Notes: generated by a model not told the origin, from the sequence alone. A DNA stretch of 64,000 nucleotides from Aquila chrysaetos chrysaetos (GCF_900496995.4 NC_044014.1:24016234-24080233); one strand, 5' to 3'. Counted from the stretch's first letter, positions 35,401 to 50,400 are shown. Numbers and translations: made by a program.

Positions 35401-38400
35401 AATTCTAAAAACTGGATTTGAACCAGCAGGAACCATACATTTCTTTTGGATAGTTTTCCTGCAAGATTAAGTTTCTGGGGTAAAGCAGTGAGAAGGATAG
35501 GTTATGGACTGAAAAAGAAACCGTCTCTATTTCGTAGGACCTAGTCTAGGCAGCAGTTGATTATTTCTAGCTTTTACATTTGATGAAACCATGTGCCTTA
35601 ACTGAGTATCAGAGAGGACAGTGTGCTGGTACCCCTTCTTCGCTGTGTGATAAAACCTGCTTCATGGGTGCAGTAGATCACTCCTGGTGCTCTTTGCGCA
35701 TGTCGACTATGTTGTACAGAGCATGTACCTGACACATCCTCTGAAGCATTGGTGCTGGCTGCTTGACATATTTGTTCTGTGCATGAGTAGTAAATCTGGT
35801 GCTCATAAGAAGTGTAAGATGCACTTTCTGTGTAGAAAGCCAAAGTGCTTTCACAGAAGCACTCAGCTTGCTCTGTGCCCATAGTGCATTTAAAAAAAAT
35901 GGTAGCCAGGGGGGTGAGATTCCTGACAGAGCAATTCCTCTGGCCTGCAGCTCATTGTTGAAGTCTGCTGGGAGCGGAGCTTGCCAAGAATAGGGTATAG
36001 ATCTTAGTTTTTTCTAGTGGTCTACATGCAGTTGCAGAATGAATGCTCCTGGTACATGCAGACGTGTTTTTGTAATGTAATGTATTGTTATGCATGGAGT
36101 AGATAAACCATTACTGGGTAGTGGGAGCAGGGGATGGGTGGGAGGGAAGAACATCTTTGTGGTCTCCATGAGGTGGCCAGGTCACTCAGGTGTGCAGTAG
36201 ATGTGATTCTTGTCTTCACTTTTAAGCAGGAGGGTAAGAGCTGTGGTCCGCAGAAGACAAAAGTTGCGCTTTGACTGTAAACAAGTTCAATTTGATGACC
36301 ATTTCTTTAAACAGTAGTGTTGGGCTAAAGTACTCCAGAATAGTCCCCCTCATAGTCACCTTTTCAGTTCCTGAAGGCTCAGACTTTTGTAAGCTGCTCA
36401 GTGAACTGAATTGTGGTATTTTTCCTGGTAAAAGTAACCATTAATTTTTTCCTGCTATGGTTTCCTGTGCCATCCCAAAAACAGTTGTTCAGTACAGCAA
36501 GACTGGTGGTGCAAAAGAATTGGGCAGAGCTGCTTGATTAACAGTGTCGGTGGCAGACATATTCATCAAGATACAGTTTGACTTGAAGCTGGAGATACGT
36601 CATGCTGAAGCCCTTAAATTTTCCTTGTCTCTTTTTATAATTGTTCTTCCCTCTTTGCATTTAATCAGTCAGCTGTCTTCATATGCAAATAAAAATTTCA
36701 TGGTAGGAGCTTGATAAGAGTGTATAGCTGTGACCCATTCTCTACCACCTTTCAAATACTTCTTTTTCTCAGTGAAACAGAATTGCTGCAATTCCAATTT
36801 GTGAAATGCTTAATTTGCTTTTGTGAAAATTAGGGCATTTTGGCATTAGTCTGAGATGCTTCTAGTATAACAGAAGGACTAGCTGAACTGTTTGGGTTGT
36901 ATTATCCAAGTGTGCAACGTAAATTAGAACTGTAGCTAGTAATAAGCAGCGCAGTAATTTTGCGTGAATGCCGCCTTTTGTTTTGATTCTGTTCCAATTG
37001 CTGAAATGGCTGAAGAATTTGGGTGGCATTATGTGTACTAATCAAAATAATCACCCACATCAGGAAGAGGATTTTGAATTCTGGTGAACATGAGAAATAG
37101 AAAGGTTAAGCAAGGTAAGAGCAAGTTTGTATGGGCACAGAGATTATATTTTGAGGAAGAAATAGTGCACATTGTTTTAAATGGGATTTAGTAGGTCACG
37201 TGCACTCCTGAACACCATCATTATTATAATCTCACAATATCATAATAAAAACTTAGTAGTGTGGATTTATAATGTACTTCCCTGTGCTGATGATGGAGAA
37301 ACTATTTTAATCACCTGTCCCAAGCCATATTTTTTCACTTGAGGTAGATTGTTGGACTGAATTTTGGTTATGGCTTTGATACCCTTGGTGCTTTCTATGC
37401 TTCATTAAAACTGAATTTGAGACTAGCAGAAAGGTTCTGAGACTGATACTCATTGCTGTAGAGATTGATTAACTGGAGATAGGGACCTTCAAGACAAGTA
37501 GAAGATTCATGGTCCTGATGGCCTTTTCCTGCTTGTAATATGTATGCCTCTGGATAACCATTATCTGTAGAGGAAGCTGCATTATGAGTGCAACTGGTAT
37601 GCATTGTACATGAGTTTACACGAAGCCAAGCCTCATTAAAGTTCTTTGTCATCCTGCCTAAGATGAGATTCATAATTTATTTGTTTGATCACAGATTAAT
37701 GGGGCTGGATTTGCTCAAGTGTTATTGCTGGAATTTCCCCTTTCCACTGATTTTAGTCTGAGCAAGAGGGGGGTTTTGTTTTCTGAGTACATGGTTTATA
37801 AAAATGGGATATTCACAAAATTGCAAGGAGATAGATAATTTATGAGAAATGGGTAGCTTCTGAAGCCACAAAGGGAAAGTGTTCAGGTGTAAGTGCTGCC
37901 TTCTTTAGTTCACTGTAAAATTATGAAAGTTGACTGACTTGGAAATAATTCTGAAGAAGTCACCTAGCTGTTCTGCACCATTGCTAGAGTTAATTAACAT
38001 AGAAACCCTGCCTAAAATATGCGTAGTCTAGCTTTGACCCTGTGATCAGATAAACCACACTTTTCAGTGATGGCTTTGTCCAGTTCTGCTTTTCTTTGTT
38101 AAATATTAATAGAAGTAAATATATAAATAAATTAATGTATTAAAAGCTGATATTTTTGAACCTTTTATAATACGTTATGCCTCTCTCCTAATATTCTGCC
38201 CTAGCTGATTAGGAAGAAACAAGTGCTGGAGACTCTAGATTCATGTCCGTCCCCATATGGATGTTGTTGCTAGAGATGTTGTTTCACTGTTTAAATGGCA
38301 CATACCTAAATTTCCGTGCTAGCTGAATCTGTCTCCCAAGCACCAGAAGAGTAACTTTGGACTTTGAATTTTAACAGGTTTCCATCTAAGTGCCACTGTG

Positions 38401-41400
38401 GTACCCCCACAGATGGTGCCACCCAAAGGTGCGTACAACGTGGCGGTGATGTTTGACCGATGCAGGATCACGTCATGTAGCTGTACCTGTGGAGCTGGGG
38501 CCAAGTGGTGTGCTCACGTCGTGGCGCTCTGCCTCTTCCGGATACACAATGTAGGCCTTTAAATACAGTTCTGCTCTTCCCTAGGCATCTTCTCTGAGTC
38601 TCTCCTCATTACAGTTTCATGCAACACGCACTCTCTTTAGGGAAATTGTTCTTGGCACTCCTTTTGGTTACAGACTGTGCAAATGTGTGCTCACAGTTGC
38701 AGTCTGCAGAGTGAATTGTCTGAGGCTCTAAACTGCAGAATGTCCTTTGATAATGTGCAAATTGCTATGGGTAGATACAGAGTCCTTTTTGGCCCCTTCC
38801 TGTTTCTCATTTAAATGCTAGAATTGCTCTTTCTTCCTTCAGTTCTGCAAGGAGTGAAAGGTCACCAATAGTTGGTCTTTTATTAAAGGTCTTTGTAAAT
38901 ACGGGATTTGAAAGCTCTTCTTTAGGTTGTTTGATCAGAGTGCAGAAGGAAAGTAATTTTGATCACTGTTGGCCTTTATGTTCAACACATACTGAGGCAG
39001 GTAACTGTCATTTTGACTTGTAGATTTCAACCAGTCATTTAAGTTTATGTTTTTATTTGACTGCTTGTATTCTGTGAGGCCTTATATAGAGTGAAAAGTA
39101 GGTGTTTCTTATCCCAATGAACTCCAGGTGAAAATGCATAGAATCAACATGAAATACACAAGTTGAGGGTTCAGTCTTGCATACAGATTAATTTCCTCAG
39201 TCTTTGAGAAGCTGAGAAATACATCTTAAGGAAGGATTAAGCTTGGATGATTGAAAGGAACAGAAGATTTTCTGCTGTCACAGAACATTTATAGGTAACA
39301 TGCTTATGATCAACTCCAGATTCTTAAGTAAGTGCTAATAACCTGCTGAAGCTTGTTAATATTTCACAGTGGAAAATTGTGATAGGCTTAAATTGATACT
39401 CTTGTGAAATCATCGTAATACTGTCTGTACTTAAGACTGGAGAGTTGGCAAAAAAATGGGTTCGGCTTTGAATTATTAGTTCCAGTTTTAAAAGGTGAGT
39501 ATGGAGAGTGAGGGTAGGAAACAAATTTTCATTTCTATTATTTACACTCAAAGTTCAAACCTTGTGTAAGATAAAAATCATTCTTTTCCCTCCAATCCTT
39601 TCTCCTACCTGAAAAATGATAGTGAAAGGATTTTCATGTCTGTATGTACCGACTGCTGACACTAGCAAGTTGCAAGCCAAGGTATATTGCTCTATGTAGA
39701 CAGATCAATATCAGAAACATCTTTACTATCAAACTGCTCTTGCCTGTTTTCAGGTTAAATTTTAGGTAGGTGCCATTTGGGCATTTTTTTTGTTCTGTAG
39801 AGTGAAAAAGGTTAAGAAACTAGTGGTGTGGGTTTTTTATCATCTAAGTTGTTCTAAGATATGGAAAGAGACTTATTTTAAGATTTTTCTTCAATCTTCT
39901 AATGAGATAAATGAGGTGGTTGTGATTCTGTGAAACAGCCCCCCACAGAACTAGTTGGTTTGCCAGAAGCTTAAAGAATAATGTCCTATTTTAGAGGTTT
40001 GTTTGTGAAATCCCTGCCAGTATTTGTGCAATTGCTAGCAACAACAGACCTTAAGCACAGCTGTTAAAGCAGTTTCCTTGAAAAGAAACTCCTAAAAACA
40101 GTTTTTTATAAAGCATAGACAACTTATTTGCATCTTGTCTGCAACACACCACATAATTACAGAAGAAAAATTGTCCATCAAGACCAAGCATGTTATGCAT
40201 CAGCATAGCTACTGTTCATGACACTTCATTCATTCAGTGGACACAGCTTCATTAAGTCTGACCTGTTGATGGCAGTTCATATCTCCTTTTCTTTCTTCAG
40301 GCATCTGCGGTATGCTTACGAGCACCTGTTTCTGAGTCCTTGTCTCGGCTACAAAGAGACCAATTGCAAAAATTTGCTCAGTACCTAATCAGTGAACTTC
40401 CACAACAGGTAAATGGGGACAATTGATAGGGACTGACTTTTTATTAAATTCAGTTATCTTTATTTTGGGTCAATTTATATGATGTCTTATGTTGCAAGAT
40501 AACCAGTTATGCTATTCAGTTGTGAGTTGCTGGGAAGGCTTTCAGTTCTTGCGCTTTTCAGGTTTGCCATTCTGTTATTTGACAATTGCCTATTGCCAAG
40601 TAAAAGATTAGAAGTGTCTTAAAAGGGGAAGGAAGAGCGGTGGCTATTCATATTAGCGTGACTATGCGCTTAGCTTGTGGAAGATCAAGCACAATAAAAT
40701 AAATGCATGGTGGTGAAAAACTTGGGTCAGAACAAATCAGGTTGCTTCTTTCTTGTGTGTGTGGTTAGTTAAGTGGAGAAGACTACCCAGGGGATGTGTC
40801 GTATATGCCTTAGGTGGGCACTTTCTAATGCACCCAACTGGTGACCTTTTGACTTCCCCCAGTGTAGCTTCTTGGTGATTCATAAGAACCATTTGGGTTA
40901 TGGAAAGTAGTAGACATGACATTTAATTAGTCAAAGGCAAAATCTGCTCTCTTACTCCTTAAATATCTATGTTGTTCAAGGCCAGGTCGTTTGTATCATC
41001 TGCCTAAAATGCTTGCAGAAAATATCTAAGTGATTGTGAAATGTTTGCTTTAAAAAAATAAGGGCTTAGCAATTTTTTTATGCTGGTTCAACCAAAGGAG
41101 GTTGAGAAAAACTGACCTGCATGGGTATCTGTCACATTTCAGTAGTGTGTGCATAATGTATTAAGTAGGAGTTTGATTACTGTCAGCATGTGCCTAAAAT
41201 TCATATTATGGTGCTGTGCATGGGACACTAAGGTATTCTACTGCTAAAACATCCTCTAAATTTCCTACAGAATTAATAATCTTCTTATGAGAGGAAATCA
41301 AGGAATTGTATAATATGAAAGTGATATAAAAATACTGGGGTTTTTGTTGCTGAGAGTTCAGCACCAATAGTGTGTGCTTCTTGCTGCATTATGTAACAGA

Positions 41401-44400
41401 CAAAGCTTTTTTTCTCTCCTATAAGGACTTTGAGCTTTATGTCACATAGTCTGGTGCTTAATAATAGGAGGGTTTTGAAAGGCTAGCAGTGTGGTAGTTG
41501 TTTCCTGAATGGCATGTGAGTTGCTTGCTTTCAAATATTCTGTGCCTGCTCCTTTTTGCAGGGTTTATTTCTCCTTTGGTCATGTGTACCAGCTGTGTAC
41601 CCAGGAACATCTAGATTATTTAATTTAAATATTACTATCTTGCAAGATAATCTGATGGATGCTGCCCAACAGAAAAGTTTGGGTTTTATTGGCAGATGCA
41701 TCTTAACCTGTGTTGTGTAATTCCCTTGAAAAAAGAAAGGCATGCCCCAAACTCTTCCAACAGTCTCATTCCCGGTCTTGAAGGTTTCTGAGTGGAGATA
41801 GATACTCTGATAGCTTGGGACCCCATATTTTGACTACATGATGTAGAATTAGAGTAGGCTGTACACATGATTTTATTTTATACTTATTTCCAGCTTGTGA
41901 ATGACATTATGGTACAGCAATATATAATGCTGAATTACTTTCAAGTGTAAAGGGATGGTGGTCTGTAGGAATGCAGCTAGATAAGGAGATGTTTTGCAAA
42001 ATCTCTGTAGAAATTGTTTTCCATGTCTATGAAAATGTCAGTGATTCTGAGCAGCTGGAATTTATTACCCAGTTCTTCTCCCAAGAGCTATTTCCCTTCA
42101 TGAAGCCAGTACTCCTATTCCAATTAAATATGAATATCTTGGCAAAAATGCCTGAAGGAGCGTCACTGCAGGTCCCTGATACTTCAACCTTAAGGTGTGA
42201 CATTGCCTAGACCTGTGACTTTTCTGCTTTGTGGTGACTTAAAATACGTAGTAGTGGAAGAAGGTACAAGAATAGCTTAATGCTGAGTTTGTTTCTTCAG
42301 GTGACTGAAATGCAAAATATCCTTCTGAAGCATTGTTTTTCTTCCATCTGTTTGAGATGGACCCATATTATTTGCAAATATAGGTGTACTGAATGTACCT
42401 TGCTTTACAGTAAGTGTGATCTTTAACCTCAGCTGTTGTGTGGAGAGAGGTGGGGGGATATCAGACATTCTGTTGCAAGTCATTTAGATCCTAACTATAT
42501 GCCTAACCTGTTGTAAGTGTGCATGCTAAAGGCTAAATGGATCTATGGTTTCAACCCAGACTTAGTTTGGGAATAAATGCTTTCTACTGTGCATTTTTCT
42601 TTCAAAAAGAGGACATTAAGGGTATATCTACTTAGGATTTTGCAATCAGGTGTGAGCCTTCTCTGCTTATGCTCTGAACTGTCCAGAAGCTATGAGTAGT
42701 TTAGTGCTGACATTGCCTTAGCTTACTGTTGTGTCTGAGTTAATATATAGATTGTCCCTTCGCTAACAGGATGGTAAATAAGCTAAAGTCTGCCCGAAAA
42801 GTTATGTATAGATGTAACTTATAGTTTGCTTCTCTGTTCCCATTAGCTTGGGTTTTAGAGAAATGATCTGGGAACAAGAAATAAAGAACATTCAAAGTGC
42901 GGAAAAATGGTGACCTTGACTGCAGTCACTTCCATATCTCTCAAAATCAGCTGCAGTATCACTCTCTGTGGGCTGCTGCTACTCAAGAAATGAGAAGGGA
43001 ACTAATAACCTATGACATTTTTGTTTACTTCTTAAGGTGTGAATGTAGGAAGTAAGTCTTGCATATCACTTTGCTTTGAGAAAGGAGAGGAGAAAGTTTA
43101 ACAGCTGGTTTGCTATTGTATAATCTTTAGCACCCTCTATCGTCCTTTCGCAAAACATAATGGTGTGTATTTGATACTTCTGAAATTATGAGAGTGCTTC
43201 AGTCATGAAAACCCAGGCAAATCTTTGGCTGGGTATATCAGGATAAGAAATACTGTGTATATTGAAAGTTTGCTTCATGTTTTCAGATTCTTCCAACAGC
43301 TCAGCGCTTGCTGGATGAGCTGTTATCTTCTCAGTCTACTGCCATCAACACAGTGTGTGGAGCCCCAGGTAACCTTGATATATCTTATTTCAGTAATCTG
43401 TGCCACAGCTAAGAAGTGGATATATTTCCATTGCTTTGAGTTTCTAAACTGGTCTGTTACCACGTAGCTGGGATTGCAGGTGGAGGTCAAGGGAAAGTAC
43501 AGGCACTTGCATGTATATATGGCACAGAAACAGGCAATTGTTGGTGTAATGGACGACTCGGAGTGTATGCAGAAGAAGGGAACGTCAAGCAATGCACCTT
43601 TCTAACAAAAGATTTATCTTTTTAAGTCAATATTTATGATAGACTCCTGGAAATTTTGATTGGAGAGGACCTCTCCAGCCTCCTACTTGAAACAGGACTG
43701 TTTGCAACACTAGACTGGGTTAGCTGTGGCTTGGGCTAGCTTAGCCAAGTCTTGGTTGCCAGAGACATTACAGAGTGTTCCTGTTTTAGTGCTGCATTAC
43801 CCTTTTGGTCAAGAATTTTTTCCTGATGTCCCATATGAATACCTGTTTTTATAGTCTTCTAGTGCCAAGAAGGGTTTGTTTGCATTGTGTTTGTGATTCC
43901 AAGTAGTTGTAGGCTGTTAATGATCGCCCCTCACCCTCTCCTTTTTAGATTAAATTAGCCCATCTTCCTCAATCTCACCTCATAGATCATGTGCTCCGTG
44001 TTCCCAACTATCCTGATACCCCTCCACTATATCCTCTCTGGTTTCTCAGTATCGTTCCTGGACTGGGGGACCCAAAATTGGATACAATATTCCAGGTGTA
44101 ACTTTACCAGTGCCAGGTAGAGAGGGATAAAATAAGTTCCTTAAATCTGCTAGCTGTGCTTTTCTTAATATATCCCAGTTTGCAGGTTGGGGTTTTTTTT
44201 GTTTTGTGTTTTCAGTGAAAGTTTGCCATTGGTTTGTGTTCAGCTTGGCATCCACCATAATCACCAAGCCCTATCAGCTACATAGCCATTTGGTTTTCAG
44301 TCTGTACTGATGCAAGGGGTTTTCTGTCCCAGGTACAGAAGTGTACATTTTTCCTCAGTGAACTTCATGAAGTTTCTGCTGGCACAGTCCTTTAATTTCT

Positions 44401-47400
44401 TCTGGTGCCACTGGTTGTAGTGCTACCGTTCAACATGCCAGCCATGTCTCCCAGTTTAATGTTGTCAGTGGTTAAGGTAATGCTATGATAGCATTTTAAG
44501 ATAGTTCTCAATAGTGAGTTCTGCAACAGGTGAAATAAACTCTAACACTGCCTGTGTACTCCCTGTAATCTCTGTGGTTGGGCACACAGAGGAAAATATC
44601 TTCAAAGCCTGCAGACTGTATATGTGTCATTCTTTTGTCAAGATCCCACTGCTGGACCCTCTGCATCAGATCAAAGCACCTGGTACTTAGATGAATCTAC
44701 TCTGAGTGACAACATAAAGAAAACCCTTCATAAATTCTGTGGACCCTCTCCTGTTGTTTTCAGGTAAACTGTTTCCTGTTGAAGGGAAAATGTGATATTC
44801 CTGCAACCTGTAAGCTCATTCACTGTATAGCCTGTACGCTTATGTGATGCCATCAACTGAAGGATGCTTAGTTTCATGGTCACTCTTCTGGACTGTATTT
44901 TTGCATAGCTTGTCCAATGTTATTTCAGTAGAGCACACTGTATTTGCACAATACCTTGCTTGCATAGCAAGTTCTTGGTCTTGTTATGCATCCTCTCTTT
45001 TAGGTTATGCGTGTCTGTCCCATTTAAGGTGCAAATATACTTCTGGACGTAGAATATACTCAGAATTTTGTATGGCTGTGCTTGATTTCATTTTTTCTTA
45101 TCCCTGCTCTTCTGTTTTATCTACAGTGATGTGAATTCAATGTATCTCTCTTCCACGGAGCCACCAGCTGCTGCTGAGTGGGCCTGTCTTCTGCGTCCCC
45201 TGCGAGGAAGAGAGCCTGAAGGAATCTGGAACCTGCTTTCCATTGTGCGGGAGATGTTTAAGAGACGGGATAGCAATGCAGCTCCTTTGCTGGAGATTCT
45301 GACTGACCAGTGTCTCAACTATGAGCAGGTATTCAAATCTCTTTGCTGTGGCGGGGAAAATTCTAGGGAACCAGGCTGAGCCAGTGACAGGTGCCACGTG
45401 CCTGTACAATCCATGGCTGAATAAATTTTTTTTAACAGTCTTTATGCATTATAGGCATGTGCTTCTCCACACTGAAATGATGTTACAGTTTGCTCTTGTG
45501 CTGATTTAGTGATGTCCTGGTAACACTATATCCCCAAAATACCTCAGTCCTTTTAACATGAATATATGGAGTCTGACCTCTTTTGTTCAGCACATTTGAT
45601 TTGATTTCTGCCCAGTCAAGGTGATGGGTTTCTTTTTTTATAAACAAAGTACATCACATATGAGCTGTCATTTTGATAAACACTAAAGATATATGTTGGG
45701 TGGCAGAATCTCAGAGTCTTTTGTTATTTTTGTAGAAGATATCTTTTGATGGGTTTAAGTAATAAATTTTTATACTAATTTTTTAATATTAATTAATTTT
45801 TATATTTATATATTAATATATAACTTTTATATAATTTTTATATTAAAATATATGTTTTTAAAAATAGTATTAAGAAAAAGGTTTCATTTGAGAGTTCAGG
45901 ACAGTGATCTCACTCTGTAACATAAATTGCAGTGTAAGTTTCCTTATTGCTCTATCACATAGCTCAACTTTGAGCAGGGGAAAAGGATATGCTTCATTTA
46001 TCACATTTGTTCACTTTTTCCCTCCAAGTGTGAAGGCCTCTAGTAAGAGAACCTCCTTTGAGTGTTTTGTTCTGTGGGTATGTGCCTTCTAACCAGAAAA
46101 ATTTTGAGAGGCCCTTAGTTCTCACAAACCAATACTGCTTTAATGTTTGTAGTTACGTTGTAGTCAAATGAAAACATGGTACTAGCTACAGATCCTGTTT
46201 CCTTGCAGTTATGAGGTTAAGTGAGAGCAGGGGATGAGATGTTGGCCACAACACAGCTCCACTGAACATTTTCTTCTGCAGATAACCGGCTGGTGGTACA
46301 GTGTGCGAACATCTGCATCACACAGCAGTGCTAGCGGGCACACAGGGCGCAGCAATGGCCAGTCAGAAGTAGCTGCTCATGCTTGTGCAAGTATGTGTGA
46401 TGAGATGGTTGTTCTTTGGAGGCTGGCTGTCCTTGACCCAACTGTTAGTCCACAGAGGTGAGCACCAGAATCAGATCCAGTCTCTCTTTTATTTCTGTGA
46501 TATTCAAGCACACTCAAGAGTTTCTTCCTGTAGGTTGCTTGTGTTTGTATCATTATCTCATTACCTGTTCAACCATTAGTCCTTCTGGACTATGTGCTAC
46601 GAAAGGTTGAGGAGCAATATAATTACTTTAAACTTTAATTGTTATTGCTGCTCACTTTTAGCAACATCATGTAGTGTGAATAATTTGTTTTCTGAGAGTT
46701 CTCTTTTACGTATGAGTGTAATTCTGCATTTTAGTGTCCCAGTGGAGAACATTTCTTTGAATTATAACACCGGCTACTGATAAATTTTAATGCATTCTAA
46801 ATTTAACTATTCAGCAGTTTAATAGATTTCTGTTTGGCCCAATCATTCATTGTTGTCTGTTTCAAGATGAACCATTTCTTGCTTTCTGTGCTCTTAGGGA
46901 ATTTATTCTCTGCAGTGTATTGGTAAACAGTGTCACTGGTGTATGATTTTCAGTCAGTGTTTTCAATTGTCTGAGTTGAAATTATGAGGCTTCTGCAGGT
47001 TTCTAAACCATATTGTGCCTTGGTAAATTACTGCCATCTTTATTTAGCACCAGTTGAATAGCAGTGGAGGTACTGAGGGCTCGTGTTGAGATACTGTGGT
47101 TGACATTGTAATAATTTGTTTTGTACATCTAGTCTACAAAGTGTGGTGTGTAAAATGTACCGAATTAGTTTAATGTGCTATAAATGCTCAGAGAAAGTTT
47201 TTCAGAACAAATGAAAACAGGATGGTATTTTCAATACAATTACACATTAACAGGATTTGCTTTCTGTGAATTGTTGTGTAACATTAATAAAATGCCCTAT
47301 CTATGTAAGGTACATCAGGGACACTAAAATGGATGCAGTTTCTGTCTTGTACAGTTTACAATATGAAGTAGCTAAATATAGGAGGTGAAGACAAACCAAA

Positions 47401-50400
47401 AACCATAGGAAACTGGGAATGAGGCTTAAAATAAACACAAACATCAATCAGATCACATAGAAAAACCATAAAAGATTTTGGCTTTGAATGAAGTATGAAG
47501 TTGTGCTATGTGTATTCACATTTGAGTTATTTGGCGCAGTTCAAATTTGCTCAGATCTCCTACTTGAGCTCATGCATAATTGAAATGCTCCTGCTTGATT
47601 ACCTATTCTCTTGGTGTTTGAATAGTCACCAAGAAAAACCCTCTTCTACCTGTCCTTGCTGTTCTTTCCGGTGAATCGTAAGGAGACTTGCTACCTCCTT
47701 CCTAGTTCATTGCAGGCTCTCATCCTTATGTTACCTTTTCTGAGTAGTTCCCCATTCTTCTTTTTCCTTCTGAAAAACCTCTCCTTGATTAAGCCCTACC
47801 AGTCTGCTCATTTGTTAATTCATTTCTTTAGTGGACAAATAGAAGCAGTCCATTTTGTTTAGACCCTTTTGTCCTAATACCCGTTGCACCTAAATTGGGT
47901 CACCCTGTTTTGATTTGATTTTTTTGTTCTTTTGCTTTTGATAGGAAATCTGAGAGGATTGAAGTGTTGGGCTTGTACCTCAGATCTCTGAAATCTGTGG
48001 CAGAAACAAGATGGCAGTTGATTGAGACACTTAGTGCAATTTCTAGAAATGTCTTTTGCTCTTCTTGAATTAGATCACCCAAACATGTAATCCATTTAGA
48101 CTATCTTGCTCGTGCTTAGGCCCTGCATGAGATTTGGAGCTGGGAAATGCAGAAATGCTTTGTTCTTCCCATGGTAATATGGGGCGTGGGACTAACTGCT
48201 GTGTAATTTAAGTCTATATAACCCTACCAGCTTGCTTCTTCCTCAGAGTTATTTGAACATCAATTATTTTTCTCTTGCTTGTTCTGTGCCTATGGCTTGC
48301 AAGAGTTTAGTCTCCTGAGGACAGTCTGCTAAAGCCTAAATTAAATTGTTGGGCTCTAGATAGGCATATCAGGGTAAAGAGGTAGATTAGGTGGTCCTGT
48401 CTGGCATTGTGCTTCTCTGGGTAGGCTGTTTAGATTGTGCTTTTGAATGTCTTGACTGGAGTTGTTCACAGGGCTGTTTTACAGCTGCTGCAAACTGTTT
48501 TATGAATGATTCCAAGAGCAGCTCCCCATGGCACTCACTGGTCTCAGACTGCTGAGGCTCACATCGCTAATACCTTATTTGGGGCAGAGAAGCAAACAGG
48601 GCAGACAGTATTTCATTTTAAACCTTCCAGTTTGTATTGTGCTTTCATGTTGGTACTGTTCACATTTTGTTTCAATATCATGGGCCTGTCTAGGACTTGG
48701 TTGTTATTATACCTGTTTCCTTTTTTCAGCCTGTCTTCTTACTAATGCTGTCTACACTTAATTCAGCAGAAGATGTTTCTGACCAAAAGGAGGTGTTCTG
48801 TAGGTTAAGAGGTAGTTTGTCACAGGTGCATTTGTTTCTGCTTTCTAACCTGTCCTCTTGCTTCTTCTTTTAGGCGCAGGGACCTTTGCTCACAGCTCAG
48901 ACAGTGGCAGCTGAAAGTCATAGATAATGTTAAGAGGGGTCAGCACAAGAAATCACTGGAGAAGCTCTTCCAGGGTTTCAAGCCAGCTGTGGAAGCCTGT
49001 TACTTCAACTGGGAGGAAGCTTATCCCATTCCTGGGATCACATATAGCAGCACTGACAAAAAGAACTCATTCTGTTGGGTAAAGGCCATCCAGCAGAGGA
49101 GTTGCCGGTTGCCGTGTACAGAAATTGCCTGTGAGGCTGGTAGAACCCATGGACAGGAGCCCGGGGGACCATGTCTGCAGCCTGGGGACAGGCTGCGTCC
49201 CTCTCCCCAGGAGCCAGCAGTTCGTCCAAAGGAACTTACTGGAAAGCGGAAAGTTGTCTCTGAAACGCCACAGAGGGTTCTGAGACGGCTTTCAGCAGAA
49301 GGTGATAAAGCTGTGTACAAGACTGCAGCGGGCAAAGCAAAGTTGCCAGTGAGCAAAGGCTTGACCAGTAAACATAGTGGGAAACGCCGCATGAGCAGTG
49401 AAGACAGCTCTCTGGAGCCAGACTTGGCAGAGATGAGCCTGGATGACAGCAGCTTGGCTCTGGGGGCAGAAGCCAGCAACACATTTAGTTTTACAGAAAG
49501 CCCACTGAGCAGGAGCTACAGGGACACCTTTGAGGAGGATGGTGGGGTGTACTTCTCTGAGGGACCTGAGCCCAGTGTCAGGAGCAGTTCCATGGCCAAG
49601 AAATCGCCCAAGGATCCTGTGGGGGAAATGGGTAGTGGTGATGATGACCTCCCTTCTGCAGATGAGAACAGCGGTGGTGTGAGCCTGAAGCCAGAAGAAG
49701 TGGGAGAGAATGGTGCAGCAGGGGGTGGGGATGATGGAGAAGACGACGATGATTACCAAGTATACTATCTGAATCCACAAGAGGTAGCCAAGGAAGATGA
49801 TGACAAAGCTGAAGGGGGAAATGAAGAGGAGCAGGATATATTTGCTGGTATAAAGCCTCTGGAGCAGGAGAACCGGATGGAGGTGAGCTGAATCTAGTTA
49901 AAAACACTGTTTTGCAGTTTTGCAGTTTTATGTATTGTATACATCATGGTCTTGCCAGCCTCCTAGCTGTCACACTTAACCTAGTATGTTAAATCAAGTG
50001 CTTAATGATAATGTCATTATAACCCATTGTATCATAAGCTATCTACTTAATCCAGTGGTATCACACATGTCTCTTTCCCACAAGCTTGACTCCCTGTTTC
50101 TGTGCTAACTTCAAGTGTATCCCAGTTTTAGCTCATCCCATGTCACACTCCAGGATTTACAAATGTAGGCAACACAGTGTGTGCCTTTTTACCTAGTCTC
50201 ACTCTTGTAAATGGCAAAATTGAGCTGAAATTAAAAATAGGTAAGACTGAGACGTGCCCAGCAGGAAAATCTCAAATCCAACCATGTAAGCAGAAATTCT
50301 CTGGAAAGCCAGAGGCAATCTAAACAGACTGTGTCACGTTCCTGTAATAACCTCAAAATATGTTTATAGCATGCACCTATATGAACAAGCAGCTGAAATG

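Noticed and set aside
48361..48420. Possible CR1 3' end in intron 9 (AGATTAGGTGGTCCTG motif)
   Set aside because: The match is too short and lacks the rest of the CR1 tail; it was not strong enough to annotate.
49021..49780. Antisense open frames of 153 and 162 aa across exon 10
   Set aside because: They mirror the codon usage of the real ZSWIM8 exon on the other strand, and their translations are His/Pro/Leu-rich without homology.
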